Assembly (NCBI GenBank): GCA_011051925.1
Contig: DRKE01000110.1
Location: forward strand, 1 to 12,331
DNA: 12,331 nt
Reading direction: 5' to 3'
Origin: Deltaproteobacteria bacterium
Lineage (GTDB): Bacteria; Myxococcota_A; UBA9160; UBA4427
The stretch's first letter is position 1, and the number at the start of each line of letters is the position of its first letter. Shown piece after piece: positions 6,984 through 12,331 of the stretch. Both the position numbers and the translations under genes were made by a program. The notes beneath the pieces are model-generated. The model was not told where the DNA came from, searched no databases, and worked only from the letters and a program-made list of their open reading frames with translations.

Positions 6984-8536
6984 GGGACGATCCTCGCGAA
7001 GAGGCTGCGCAGCAGCGAACCCGGATCCTTGTCGGGCACGAAGGGCAACAGGAAGAGGCTCGCGTCATCGAGAAGGGACAGGTTGTCGCGAATCTCGTCG
7101 GGCGAGAGTCGTTCTCCCTCCGAGAGCAGGACGACGTGGAAGGTCCGCGTGTCGGAACGATCGCCCAGGGCCTCTCCGACCGGCGAGACCTCGGCCGTAC
7201 TCGCGCCGACCCGGGTGTCGAGCAGGAAGATCGTCCCGAGGGCCCGATGCCCGGCAAAGGCCCAGAGGGGCGCGAAGGTCGGCCTCGTCGGCAGATGGAT
7301 CAGGTCGATGCCGAAATCTCCGTCGACGTCGATCCGAGCCATCGTCTCCAGGCCATCGGGGCCGACCCGTCCGCGCTCGAATCGGGGCGCCAGCTCCGCC
7401 CCCGGCACCTTCTGCAGCAGGCTCGCGAAGCGTTGGGAGACCGTGTCGTTGGCCGCGGCCACCAGCAGCTTGACACTCTCGGCTGGCCGACCCTGTCCGG
7501 CATCGGCCTGGGCAAAGCCGCGAAGCCGGCGGCATTGCGCCTCGTTGAAGAGTGCATGCCCGAGCGCCTGGGTCGGCGCGATATGCGCACGACCGAACTC
7601 GATGATGCCCCGCTCCTCGAGCGTGAAGAGGGTCCTCAGCACCTGGTAGTCCGGCCTCACGGACTGGTCGACGACATCGCCCACACGCTCGACCTCCTCG
7701 ATGAGACCGAGCACTTCCTGGGTGAGCGGATGCACGAGCTGGGGCAGTTCGCCGCGATCGACACAGAGCCGTACGGGGGAACCCAGAGGGGGCAACCGGG
7801 GCGAGAGCCGGTTCCATTCCTCCAATTGTCGCAATCCCTCGGCAAGGACCGCGCGGGTGGAGGCCTGGATCTCACCGCTGCCGACGATCGGGGTCTGCTC
7901 GAAATGGAACTCGCCCGCCCCCCAGTCCAACATCCGGAAGAGCGCCTTCTCGCCGCGCACCGAGCCAGCGACGGCCGAATCGATCTCGCCATCGACCAGC
8001 AGGACGAATCCGTTGGGGGAGCTGCCATCGTCGAGCTCGGGGGTCAGGGTCAGTCGCCCCGTCGCTCCCCGATCGTGGAGCATCTGCAGCAGCTCTGCAG
8101 GCCGGAGCTCCGACAACCGACCTTCGAAATCCCGATCCTCGTCCGCCCGTTCCTCGAGGCGCCGGATCCGCTCGAGCCGGTCGAGCAGGGACTCGACGGC
8201 GTCGAGGATCTCCTCGTTCTCGGCCTCACCCGGCACGAAGACGTCGCCGACCCCCCCCAACGCCGATGCACGTCGGGATTCGCCGCCGATGAAGAGGAAT
8301 CGCGCGGATCGTGTCCTCGGATTCGCGCGAAGGATCTCGGCCAGCTTCTGCCCGTCGACGAGCGGCAGATCCGTCTGGACCACGATCAGGTCGGGCGGCT
8401 CGGAAAGCGCCAGCTCGAGTGCCGCCGCGCCGTGCGAGGCGATCCGGCTGGACCGGCCCGAGGCCTCGAGCCCGTTCGCCACTCGCCGGGCGCGGCCGTG
8501 GTTCGAGTCCGCGATGAGAACCGATTGAGGGGTCAT
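6980..8536 (-). CDS. Pseudo-receiver / DUF4388 (PATAN) / degenerate small-GTPase-like protein
   Basis: A 518-residue cytosolic signalling protein of unknown role. Residues 4-120 are a receiver fold, but the phosphorylated Asp is Gln54 (VVQTDLPLVDG), the Thr/Ser is Gly84, the Lys before Pro102 is Val101, and one acidic-pocket Asp is Ser11, so phosphotransfer is not expected. Residues 137-245 match DUF4388/PATAN: FEGRLSELRPAELLQML, then LVDGEIDSAV and GEKALFRMLDWGAGEFHF. A linker of about 100 residues follows. Residues 354-518 align by eye with MglA/CvnD-type bacterial small GTPases: WAFAGHRALGTIFLLDTR at 425-442 and SEGERLSPDEIRDNLSL at 472-488, yet the P-loop reads AAANDTVSQ and NKxD reads LSEG. 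The ATG at 8536 is chosen because the receiver starts there; GGGGAGG lies 12 bases upstream, inside the previous gene, whose stop is five bases away. Longer in-frame starts run antisense-free through the previous gene and are rejected. Confidence 0.88.
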   Translation of the reverse strand: MTPQSVLIADSNHGRARRVANGLEASGRSSRIASHGAAALELALSEPPDLIVVQTDLPLVDGQKLAEILRANPRTRSARFLFIGGESRRASALGGVGDVFVPGEAENEEILDAVESLLDRLERIRRLEERADEDRDFEGRLSELRPAELLQMLHDRGATGRLTLTPELDDGSSPNGFVLLVDGEIDSAVAGSVRGEKALFRMLDWGAGEFHFEQTPIVGSGEIQASTRAVLAEGLRQLEEWNRLSPRLPPLGSPVRLCVDRGELPQLVHPLTQEVLGLIEEVERVGDVVDQSVRPDYQVLRTLFTLEERGIIEFGRAHIAPTQALGHALFNEAQCRRLRGFAQADAGQGRPAESVKLLVAAANDTVSQRFASLLQKVPGAELAPRFERGRVGPDGLETMARIDVDGDFGIDLIHLPTRPTFAPLWAFAGHRALGTIFLLDTRVGASTAEVSPVGEALGDRSDTRTFHVVLLSEGERLSPDEIRDNLSLLDDASLFLLPFVPDKDPGSLLRSLFARIVP

Positions 8537-8541
8537 GGGAT

Positions 8542-10392
8542 TCAATCGCCTCCCCGGACCGAGATGAGGATGCCCAGCTCCCGCTGGAGCTCGAACGCCA
8601 GATGTTCGACGAGGTCGCGGTCTCCGGTCTGGAAGATCCGCGCCGTCGTCGCCGGCGGCGCGGCCGAACCCACCATCGCGTAGGCCGGGCCTTCGCCGTA
8701 GTAGACGAGGAAGGGGCGCCGCACGTCGAGGGACGATTTCGCGATGCAGGTCAGCCGTGAAGCGTCTTCCTGCCCGGCTACGTCGCCCAGCAGGACGATC
8801 TCCGTACGGGTCTCCCGACCGCGAATCTCGTAGAGCGTTTCGAGCACGTCGGGAAGCCAGCGCGAACCCGGCGACAGGATCAGGATTCCGCGGTCTCCGG
8901 GGCGCCGGACGACGTCTTCGAGCACGAAGCGGAGGATCTGGCCCTCGGTCTCGACCGCTTCCGACGTCGCGAGTTCGAGCAGCCGGTCCATCAGGGAATC
9001 GGGTGTCGGACACGCGCGGAGATCCGGATGCGCGCCGAGCAGGCTCGATCGCGAAGCCGCCACCCGCTCGTCGAGGGCGCGCAGCAGCGCCTCGAGCTGA
9101 CTGCCATCGACCGGATGCGTCACCGTTGCACAGCGCCCGGTCAGCCCGGCTCCCGCGTCGGGCGAGGACGTCATGGCCGTCCGAACGCGCTGGGCGAGGA
9201 TTCCCGCACCCAGGGCATCCGTCTGGGGCAGCAGGACGAGAAAGGCACCGTCGTCGCTCTCGGCGAGCAGGTCCGTCGAGCGCAACGCCCCCGAGATCAG
9301 CCGAGCGGTCTCGAGCCGTTCCTCGTCGGCGCGCCAGGCGTCCGTCTCCGGATCGGGCCTGGATCCCTTCTCGAGATCCTCGGGTTCGATTCGCAGGATC
9401 GAGAAACGGTGGCCGAATCGCTGGGACTTCTGGATCTCGTTGCGAACGGCATCCTCGAAGAACTCCCGGGTGTAGGCACGGGTCACCGGATCGCGCAGGG
9501 AGCGACGCTCCAGGGCACGGAATCGCATCGCGTTCTGGAGGGCGATCGCGCCGAACTCGCATACCTTCTCGGCCATCGCGCGATCCGAGTCGCTGAAGGC
9601 CCCGTCGTCGAGCTTGTCCGCCAGGCGGGCGATGCCGATCGTGACGTCACCGGCGCGAATCGGGACGTAGAGCGCCTCCCTCGCGTTGGCATCCTCCGGA
9701 AGGGCCGCGACGATCGATCGGCCCGCCTCGAGCCCCGGGCACCAGGCCGAAACGAAGTCGTCGAACTCGACGGTCTCGGGCTCCCCGTCGACGCGGACCA
9801 GGCCGCGAGCCCCGACCAGCCGGAGGGTCCTGCCCCCGAAGCGGTCCGCGACCCAGAGAACGCCCGTCTGTGCCCGTGTCTCGAAGCACAATCCCTCGAC
9901 CAGGCGCTCGGCCAGGGGATCGACCGCCAGCGTTCCGAAGAGACCCACCGCGCGCTCGAGGAGCGAGAGCACCCCCATGAACTCGAGATTCTCTTCCATC
10001 AGACGAGCGTGTTCGTCGCGGAGCCGGCGCTGCTTCAGGATGCGATCGACGGAATCGACGAGCGCATCCCGATCGAAGGGCTTCAGGATGTAGTCGACGG
10101 CCCCCTGCTTCATCGCATCGACCGCGGTCTTCACGTCGACCACGCCCGTGACCATGATGACGTCCTGCTCCGGGCGGCGTTCCTTGATCCGGCGCACCAG
10201 TTCACAGCCGTCGATCCCTGGCATGACGAGATCGGTCAGCACGATGTCGAAGTCATCCCGTTCGAGAAGATGCAGCGCCTCCTCGCCCGAGGTCGCCGTC
10301 TGCACGTCATAGCCCGCGTCGCCGAGAAGCCCTTCGGTGAGCTCTCGGAAATAGCGCTGATCATCGACTGCCAGGATGCGAGCCTTGCCCAT
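8542..10392 (-). CDS. Response regulator with GAF and degenerate GGDEF domains
   Basis: A 616-residue soluble response regulator. The receiver at 1-120 is complete: Asp10 and Asp11, phosphoacceptor Asp54 in VLTDLVMPGIDG, Thr82, and Lys104 in YILKPF. A short charged helix (121-140) leads to a GAF-like domain at about 150-290. A GGDEF-family domain spans 298-450: DPVTRAYTREFF at 301-312 is family-like, but the signature is DDGAF at 380-384 and the metal-binding Asp pair is replaced by Glu336 and Glu338, so cyclase activity is unlikely. Residues 460-616 form an alpha/beta domain (LILSPGS, EIVLLGD, PFLVYYGEGPAYAMVGS) that I cannot assign; it weakly recalls the DICT sensory domain. The ATG at 10392 begins MGKARILAVDDQ, the normal start of a receiver, with GAGG four bases upstream; an in-frame extension to 10512 is Arg/Gly-rich and rejected. 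No histidine kinase lies nearby, so the phosphodonor is unknown. Confidence 0.92.
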   Translation of the reverse strand: MGKARILAVDDQRYFRELTEGLLGDAGYDVQTATSGEEALHLLERDDFDIVLTDLVMPGIDGCELVRRIKERRPEQDVIMVTGVVDVKTAVDAMKQGAVDYILKPFDRDALVDSVDRILKQRRLRDEHARLMEENLEFMGVLSLLERAVGLFGTLAVDPLAERLVEGLCFETRAQTGVLWVADRFGGRTLRLVGARGLVRVDGEPETVEFDDFVSAWCPGLEAGRSIVAALPEDANAREALYVPIRAGDVTIGIARLADKLDDGAFSDSDRAMAEKVCEFGAIALQNAMRFRALERRSLRDPVTRAYTREFFEDAVRNEIQKSQRFGHRFSILRIEPEDLEKGSRPDPETDAWRADEERLETARLISGALRSTDLLAESDDGAFLVLLPQTDALGAGILAQRVRTAMTSSPDAGAGLTGRCATVTHPVDGSQLEALLRALDERVAASRSSLLGAHPDLRACPTPDSLMDRLLELATSEAVETEGQILRFVLEDVVRRPGDRGILILSPGSRWLPDVLETLYEIRGRETRTEIVLLGDVAGQEDASRLTCIAKSSLDVRRPFLVYYGEGPAYAMVGSAAPPATTARIFQTGDRDLVEHLAFELQRELGILISVRGGD

Positions 10393-10416
10393 GTCCCCTC
10401 GAACGGACGACTGCCT

Positions 10417-10456
10417 CTCGGGTCTCCCAGGCATCCGCAACGAATGCCCCACCGAG
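10417..10456 (-). promoter_or_regulatory. Long imperfect hairpin in the leader of the response-regulator gene
   Basis: In the minus-strand RNA GGCATTCG pairs with CGGATGCC across a 3-base loop (plus 10430-10448; 8 pairs including one G-U). An outer 5-bp stem CTCGG/CCGAG (10417-10421 with 10452-10456) encloses it. The structure ends about 25 bases before the ATG at 10392, in the 177-base gap after miaB. No T-run follows, so it looks more like a leader structure than a miaB terminator. Two smaller stems lie further up: GGCCC/GGGCC at 10489-10501 and TTCACC/GGTGAA at about 10508-10527. I see no clear promoter in the gap. Confidence 0.4.
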
Positions 10457-10569
10457 CCCCGCAAAGGGTCGACACGTCCCGTCTCATCGGCCCGACGGGC
10501 CACCGACTTCACCCGAGATCAGGTGAATTCCGGGGCGGGGACGAGCGCCCGGGCCCGGGTCCGACCCGT

Positions 10570-11931
10570 TCAGGCCACCGCCGCCAGCAGCGAGTGGGGT
10601 GTCGCCGCGCGGATCCGGACCGGCACGAGGCTGCCGGGGCCGATCGGACGATCGCCTTCGACCTCGAGATTGACGACACGGTTCTGGGGATCCCGGCCCG
10701 AGACCTGCTCCGGGCCCCGTCGGCTCTCTCCATCGATCAGGACCTGAGTCCTTTCCCCTACCCGACCCCGGTGGTACGCCAGGGTCTGCTCCTTCTGGAG
10801 GGATTGGAGCGCCCGCAATCGCGCCTGGGCTTCTTCCGGGGGAACCTCGCCTTCCATCCCGCGAGCCGGCGTGCCGGGTCGGGGGGAGTACTTGAAACTG
10901 AAGGAATCGACGAAACCCGCTTCCCGGACCAGCGCCAACGTGTCTTCGAAGTCCTGCCGGGTCTCTCCGGGAAAGCCGACGATCAGATCGGAGGTCAGGG
11001 AGAGGTCCGCGCGCGCTCGGCGAAGGGCCGCCACGATCTCGAGATAGGCCCCTCGCGTGTAGCGACGCCGCATCGCGGCCAGGATCCGGTCCGAGCCGCT
11101 CTGGACCGGGAGATGGACATGGGGACAGAGACTGCCCAGCTCACGGTGGGCCCGGATCAGATCCGCATCGAAGAAGAGCGGGTGGGGACTCGTGTACCGG
11201 ATCCGCTCGATCCCGGGGACCTCGTCGAGCCGGGCGAGGAGTTCGGCGAAGGGCATCGTGCCCTCCGACCGGGCCCGCCCCCGGCGGACGTCGTGGCGCC
11301 CGTAGGCGTTCACGGTCTGGCCCAGCAGGGTGACCTCGAGAACCCCCTCCTCGGCCAGGGCACGGACCTCGCGGATGATCTCCGCGGCGGGCCGACTGAT
11401 CTCCCGACCGCGCGTCGAAGGAACGATGCAGAAGCTGCAGAACATGTCACAGCCTTCCATCACCGTGACGAAGGCCTTCCAGCGACGCCCCGGTCCCCCC
11501 CCGGCGCGTCCCGAGGGCAGATCGAAGCGCGCGAGGCTCCGGTCCTCGTCGACCCGCGCCGTACGCGCCCCCTCGGCAGCGCGGGCAAGCATCCCGGGCA
11601 CATGCCGCAGGTTGTGGGTCCCGAATACGAAGTCGAGCCCGGGAAACCGCTTCAACAGCCGTGCGCCGACCTGCTGGGCCACGCACCCCCCGACCCCCAC
11701 GATGCGTCCGGGGCGCTCGGCCTTCCATTCGCGCAGGCGTCCGAGATCGCTGTACAGCTGGTGCTCGGCCTTGTCGCGGATCGAACAGGTATTGATGATC
11801 AGGACATCGGCATCCGCCTCGTCCCCGGCGGGCGTGAACCCGGACTCGAGCAGCAGACCGGAGACCTTCTCCGAATCGTGGACGTTCATCTGGCAGCCGT
11901 AGGTTCGGATGGCGAAGCGTCTGGTTTCCAA
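10570..11931 (-). CDS. miaB: tRNA-2-methylthio-N6-dimethylallyladenosine synthase
   Basis: Radical SAM methylthiotransferase that adds the 2-methylthio group to i6A37 next to the anticodon of UNN-decoding tRNAs. The 453-residue product has the family's usual size and layout. The N-terminal methylthiotransferase domain carries cluster ligands Cys13 (YGCQMN), Cys49 (NTCSIR) and Cys83 (GGCVAQ). The radical SAM core has CDMFCSFC with Cys161, Cys165 and Cys168, followed by IVPSTRGREISR. Later motifs are PVQSGSD at 275-281 and LIVGFPGET at 316-324. A TRAM domain for tRNA binding fills about 378-445. YGCQMN and the TRGREISR stretch favour MiaB over RimO or MtaB. The start is TTG at 11931: a TGA lies in frame six codons upstream and the next in-frame ATG is Met15 within YGCQMN, so no ATG start is possible. 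The nearest purine-rich site is weak (GAGG, 13 bases away). Confidence 0.96.
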   Translation of the reverse strand: METRRFAIRTYGCQMNVHDSEKVSGLLLESGFTPAGDEADADVLIINTCSIRDKAEHQLYSDLGRLREWKAERPGRIVGVGGCVAQQVGARLLKRFPGLDFVFGTHNLRHVPGMLARAAEGARTARVDEDRSLARFDLPSGRAGGGPGRRWKAFVTVMEGCDMFCSFCIVPSTRGREISRPAAEIIREVRALAEEGVLEVTLLGQTVNAYGRHDVRRGRARSEGTMPFAELLARLDEVPGIERIRYTSPHPLFFDADLIRAHRELGSLCPHVHLPVQSGSDRILAAMRRRYTRGAYLEIVAALRRARADLSLTSDLIVGFPGETRQDFEDTLALVREAGFVDSFSFKYSPRPGTPARGMEGEVPPEEAQARLRALQSLQKEQTLAYHRGRVGERTQVLIDGESRRGPEQVSGRDPQNRVVNLEVEGDRPIGPGSLVPVRIRAATPHSLLAAVA

Positions 11932-11959
11932 GGCGATTCCGGGCCCTCAGGCGGCCGCT

Positions 11960-12028
11960 GCCGGGCTCGCACCGGTCACGGGTGATGTGTGGCGCGGTCG
12001 GGCCTCGTGGCCGCCAGACTCGCACCGG
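11960..12028 (-). repeat. Two copies of a 16-base element upstream of miaB
   Basis: Minus-strand CCGGTGCGAGTCTGGC (12013-12028) recurs as CCGGTGCGAGCCCGGC (11960-11975), 14 of 16 bases identical and 53 bases apart. Each copy can fold into a small hairpin with a TGCGAG-containing loop. The element resembles the CCNGTGCGAATCTGG hairpin of cobalamin riboswitches, but the B12 box and other conserved parts are absent. Role unknown. Confidence 0.5.
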
Positions 12029-12058
12029 CTCCGGGTCGCAGCCGGTGAGTGCCCGACC
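11996..12058 (-). ncRNA. Nested stem-loop, candidate structured leader of miaB
   Basis: An outer 8-bp perfect stem (GGTCGGGC at 11996-12003 with GCCCGACC at 12051-12058) encloses an inner perfect 8-bp stem (CACCGGCT at 12023-12030 with AGCCGGTG at 12040-12047, 9-base loop). Past a two-base bulge the inner stem gains three pairs (12018-12020 with 12048-12050), so on that side inner and outer stems abut. The other side keeps about 14 unpaired bases. It lies 65-127 bases upstream of the miaB TTG. If transcribed with miaB it would fold into a compact element. I cannot assign it to a known RNA family, and G+C-rich DNA gives chance stems. Confidence 0.35.
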
Positions 12059-12241
12059 CGGCCTCCCGGACGCCCCGAACGTACCGGAGTCGGTTTCGGC
12101 CGTCGATCCAGGGCCGCCCCGGCGCTCGGAAGCGTGCCGGACCCGGCCGCTCGCCAGCCTTTCTGCCGATTCTCGAAAACCGACAAAACCTCCTGTTTTT
12201 GCGCTGTTTTCAAACCCTCGCGATTCACCCCGAAAACGTGA

Positions 12242-12269
12242 TTGACAACCCCAGCCGGCCCGCCATACT
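12242..12269 (+). promoter_or_regulatory. Rightward sigma70-type promoter
   Basis: TTGACA at 12242-12247 is a perfect -35 box. CATACT at 12264-12269 matches 4 of 6 positions of the -10 box, and the spacer is 16 bases. The predicted start is near 12276. The box borders the A/T-rich patch, and a ribosome-binding site with start codon follows at a fitting distance, so this is the best promoter in the window together with that of guaB. Confidence 0.65.
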
Positions 12270-12298
12270 GAGGTCGAGTCATCGGTTACGGAGTGGCG

Positions 12299-12331
12299 GT
12301 GGATTGGTCATTTCTCCTGAAATGTCCAACC
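12299..12331 (+). CDS. Possible start of a rightward gene, cut off by the window edge
   Basis: GTG at 12299 opens a frame that stays free of stops to the last base (11 codons, reading MDWSFLLKCPT). GGAG at 12290-12293 stands five bases before it, and the promoter at 12242-12269 would give a leader of about 23 bases. The spacing is what a real gene would show, but eleven residues cannot identify a family. The Lys-Cys-Pro could open a zinc ribbon; this is a guess. The hairpin over the same bases could instead mean that the transcript is a non-coding RNA. Confidence 0.4.
   Translation, partial: MDWSFLLKCPT
12301..12331 (+). repeat. Long hairpin reaching the right edge
   Basis: CATTTC (12309-12314) and GAAATG (12319-12324) pair around the loop TCCT. 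Past a T-T mismatch, TTGG (12304-12307) pairs with CCAA (12326-12329), and past one bulged A two further G-C pairs use 12301-12302 and 12330-12331. That is 12 pairs in 31 bases, about 25 bases downstream of the predicted transcription start. It could be an operator, a translation-controlling hairpin, part of a small RNA, or the end of a mobile element. It may continue beyond the window. Confidence 0.5.

Larger units (their letters stand above)
11932..12298. other. Gene-free divergent intergenic region
   Basis: About 370 bases between the leftward miaB start and a probable rightward gene. Short ORFs cross it on both strands, but their products are low-complexity (Arg, Pro, Gly, Ser) and match nothing I know. 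The half next to miaB is very G+C-rich and holds a nested stem-loop and a repeated 16-base element. From about 12170 to 12245 the DNA is clearly richer in A and T, with GAAAAC at 12175-12180 and 12232-12237, GTTTTC at 12206-12211 and a weak AAAAC/GTTTT stem at 12185-12199, as expected around promoters. A rightward promoter is clear; I could not find a convincing leftward one for miaB. Confidence 0.6.

Noticed and set aside
8537..9562. N-terminal extension of the pseudo-receiver protein to 860 residues.
   Set aside because: The extra 342 codons lie within the upstream response-regulator gene in another frame and are Arg/Pro/Gly-rich. The receiver starts at the ATG at 8536, which has a good ribosome-binding site.
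10393..10512. A 40-codon extension of the response regulator.
   Set aside because: Receivers normally start directly with a sequence like MGKARILAVDD. The extension covers the leader hairpin and has no domain character.
9028..11985. A 985-codon plus-strand open frame antisense to the response regulator and miaB.
   Set aside because: Same codon-bias effect. It runs across the gap between two clear minus-strand genes and encodes no recognisable domain.
11960..12060. Cobalamin riboswitch upstream of miaB.
   Set aside because: Only the CCGGTGCGAGTCTGG hairpin resembles it. I see no B12 box and no GCCACTG-like segment in the right place.
11909..12282. Overlapping ORFs of about 110 codons on both strands upstream of miaB.
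   Set aside because: Low-complexity products, no good ribosome-binding site, and mutual overlap with each other and with structured DNA.
12301..12331. 5' end of 6S RNA; ATTTCTCCTGAAATGT recalls the start of E. coli 6S RNA.
   Set aside because: The match is short, and the bases pair with each other locally rather than with a distant 3' end. It cannot be judged without the sequence to the right.

Overview
The window is G+C-rich DNA (roughly two thirds G+C by eye) from a bacterial chromosome. Almost all of it is one leftward (minus-strand) run of seven genes, read from right to left: miaB; a receiver-GAF-GGDEF protein; a receiver/DUF4388 protein; a small cyclic-nucleotide-binding-fold protein; guaB; guaA; and dnaE, whose 3' end leaves the window at base 1. 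A divergent promoter at the right edge points to a rightward gene lying mostly outside. The DUF4388 (PATAN) architecture, the guaB-guaA-dnaE order and the G+C content suggest the deltaproteobacteria in the old sense (Myxococcota, Desulfobacterota, Binatota and relatives). This placement is an inference; there is no rRNA or other marker to fix it.

Left third (1-6507), housekeeping: IMP dehydrogenase and GMP synthase are the two steps from IMP to GMP. They are followed by the replicative polymerase DnaE, whose GTG start lies 4 bases past the guaA stop, with its Shine-Dalgarno inside the last guaA codons. A good sigma70-type promoter with a 17-base spacer and a G+C-only discriminator lies just upstream of guaB and probably drives all three genes.

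Middle (6543-10392), signalling: three tightly packed genes (5-base gap, then a GTGA overlap) encode proteins made of regulatory domains, most of which have lost their catalytic or binding residues. The first has an intact receiver (Asp54), a GAF domain, a GGDEF domain reading DDGAF, and an unassigned C-terminal domain. The second has a receiver with Gln in place of the phosphorylated Asp, a DUF4388/PATAN domain, and a C-terminal domain that reads like an MglA/CvnD-type small GTPase without P-loop or NKxD. The third is a lone cNMP-fold protein with no DNA-binding domain and no cassette Glu. The picture is of a phospho-receiver input passed through non-catalytic scaffold domains. This is the most interesting part of the window.

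Right part (10570-12331): miaB (tRNA ms2i6A methylthiotransferase) starts with TTG. Behind it lies a gene-free stretch of about 370 bases holding a nested stem-loop, two copies of a 16-base element, an A/T-rich patch, and a consensus-like rightward promoter (TTGACA-16-CATACT). The promoter is followed by a ribosome-binding site, a GTG codon and a long hairpin that runs to the last base. No tRNA, rRNA, CRISPR array or recognisable insertion sequence is present.
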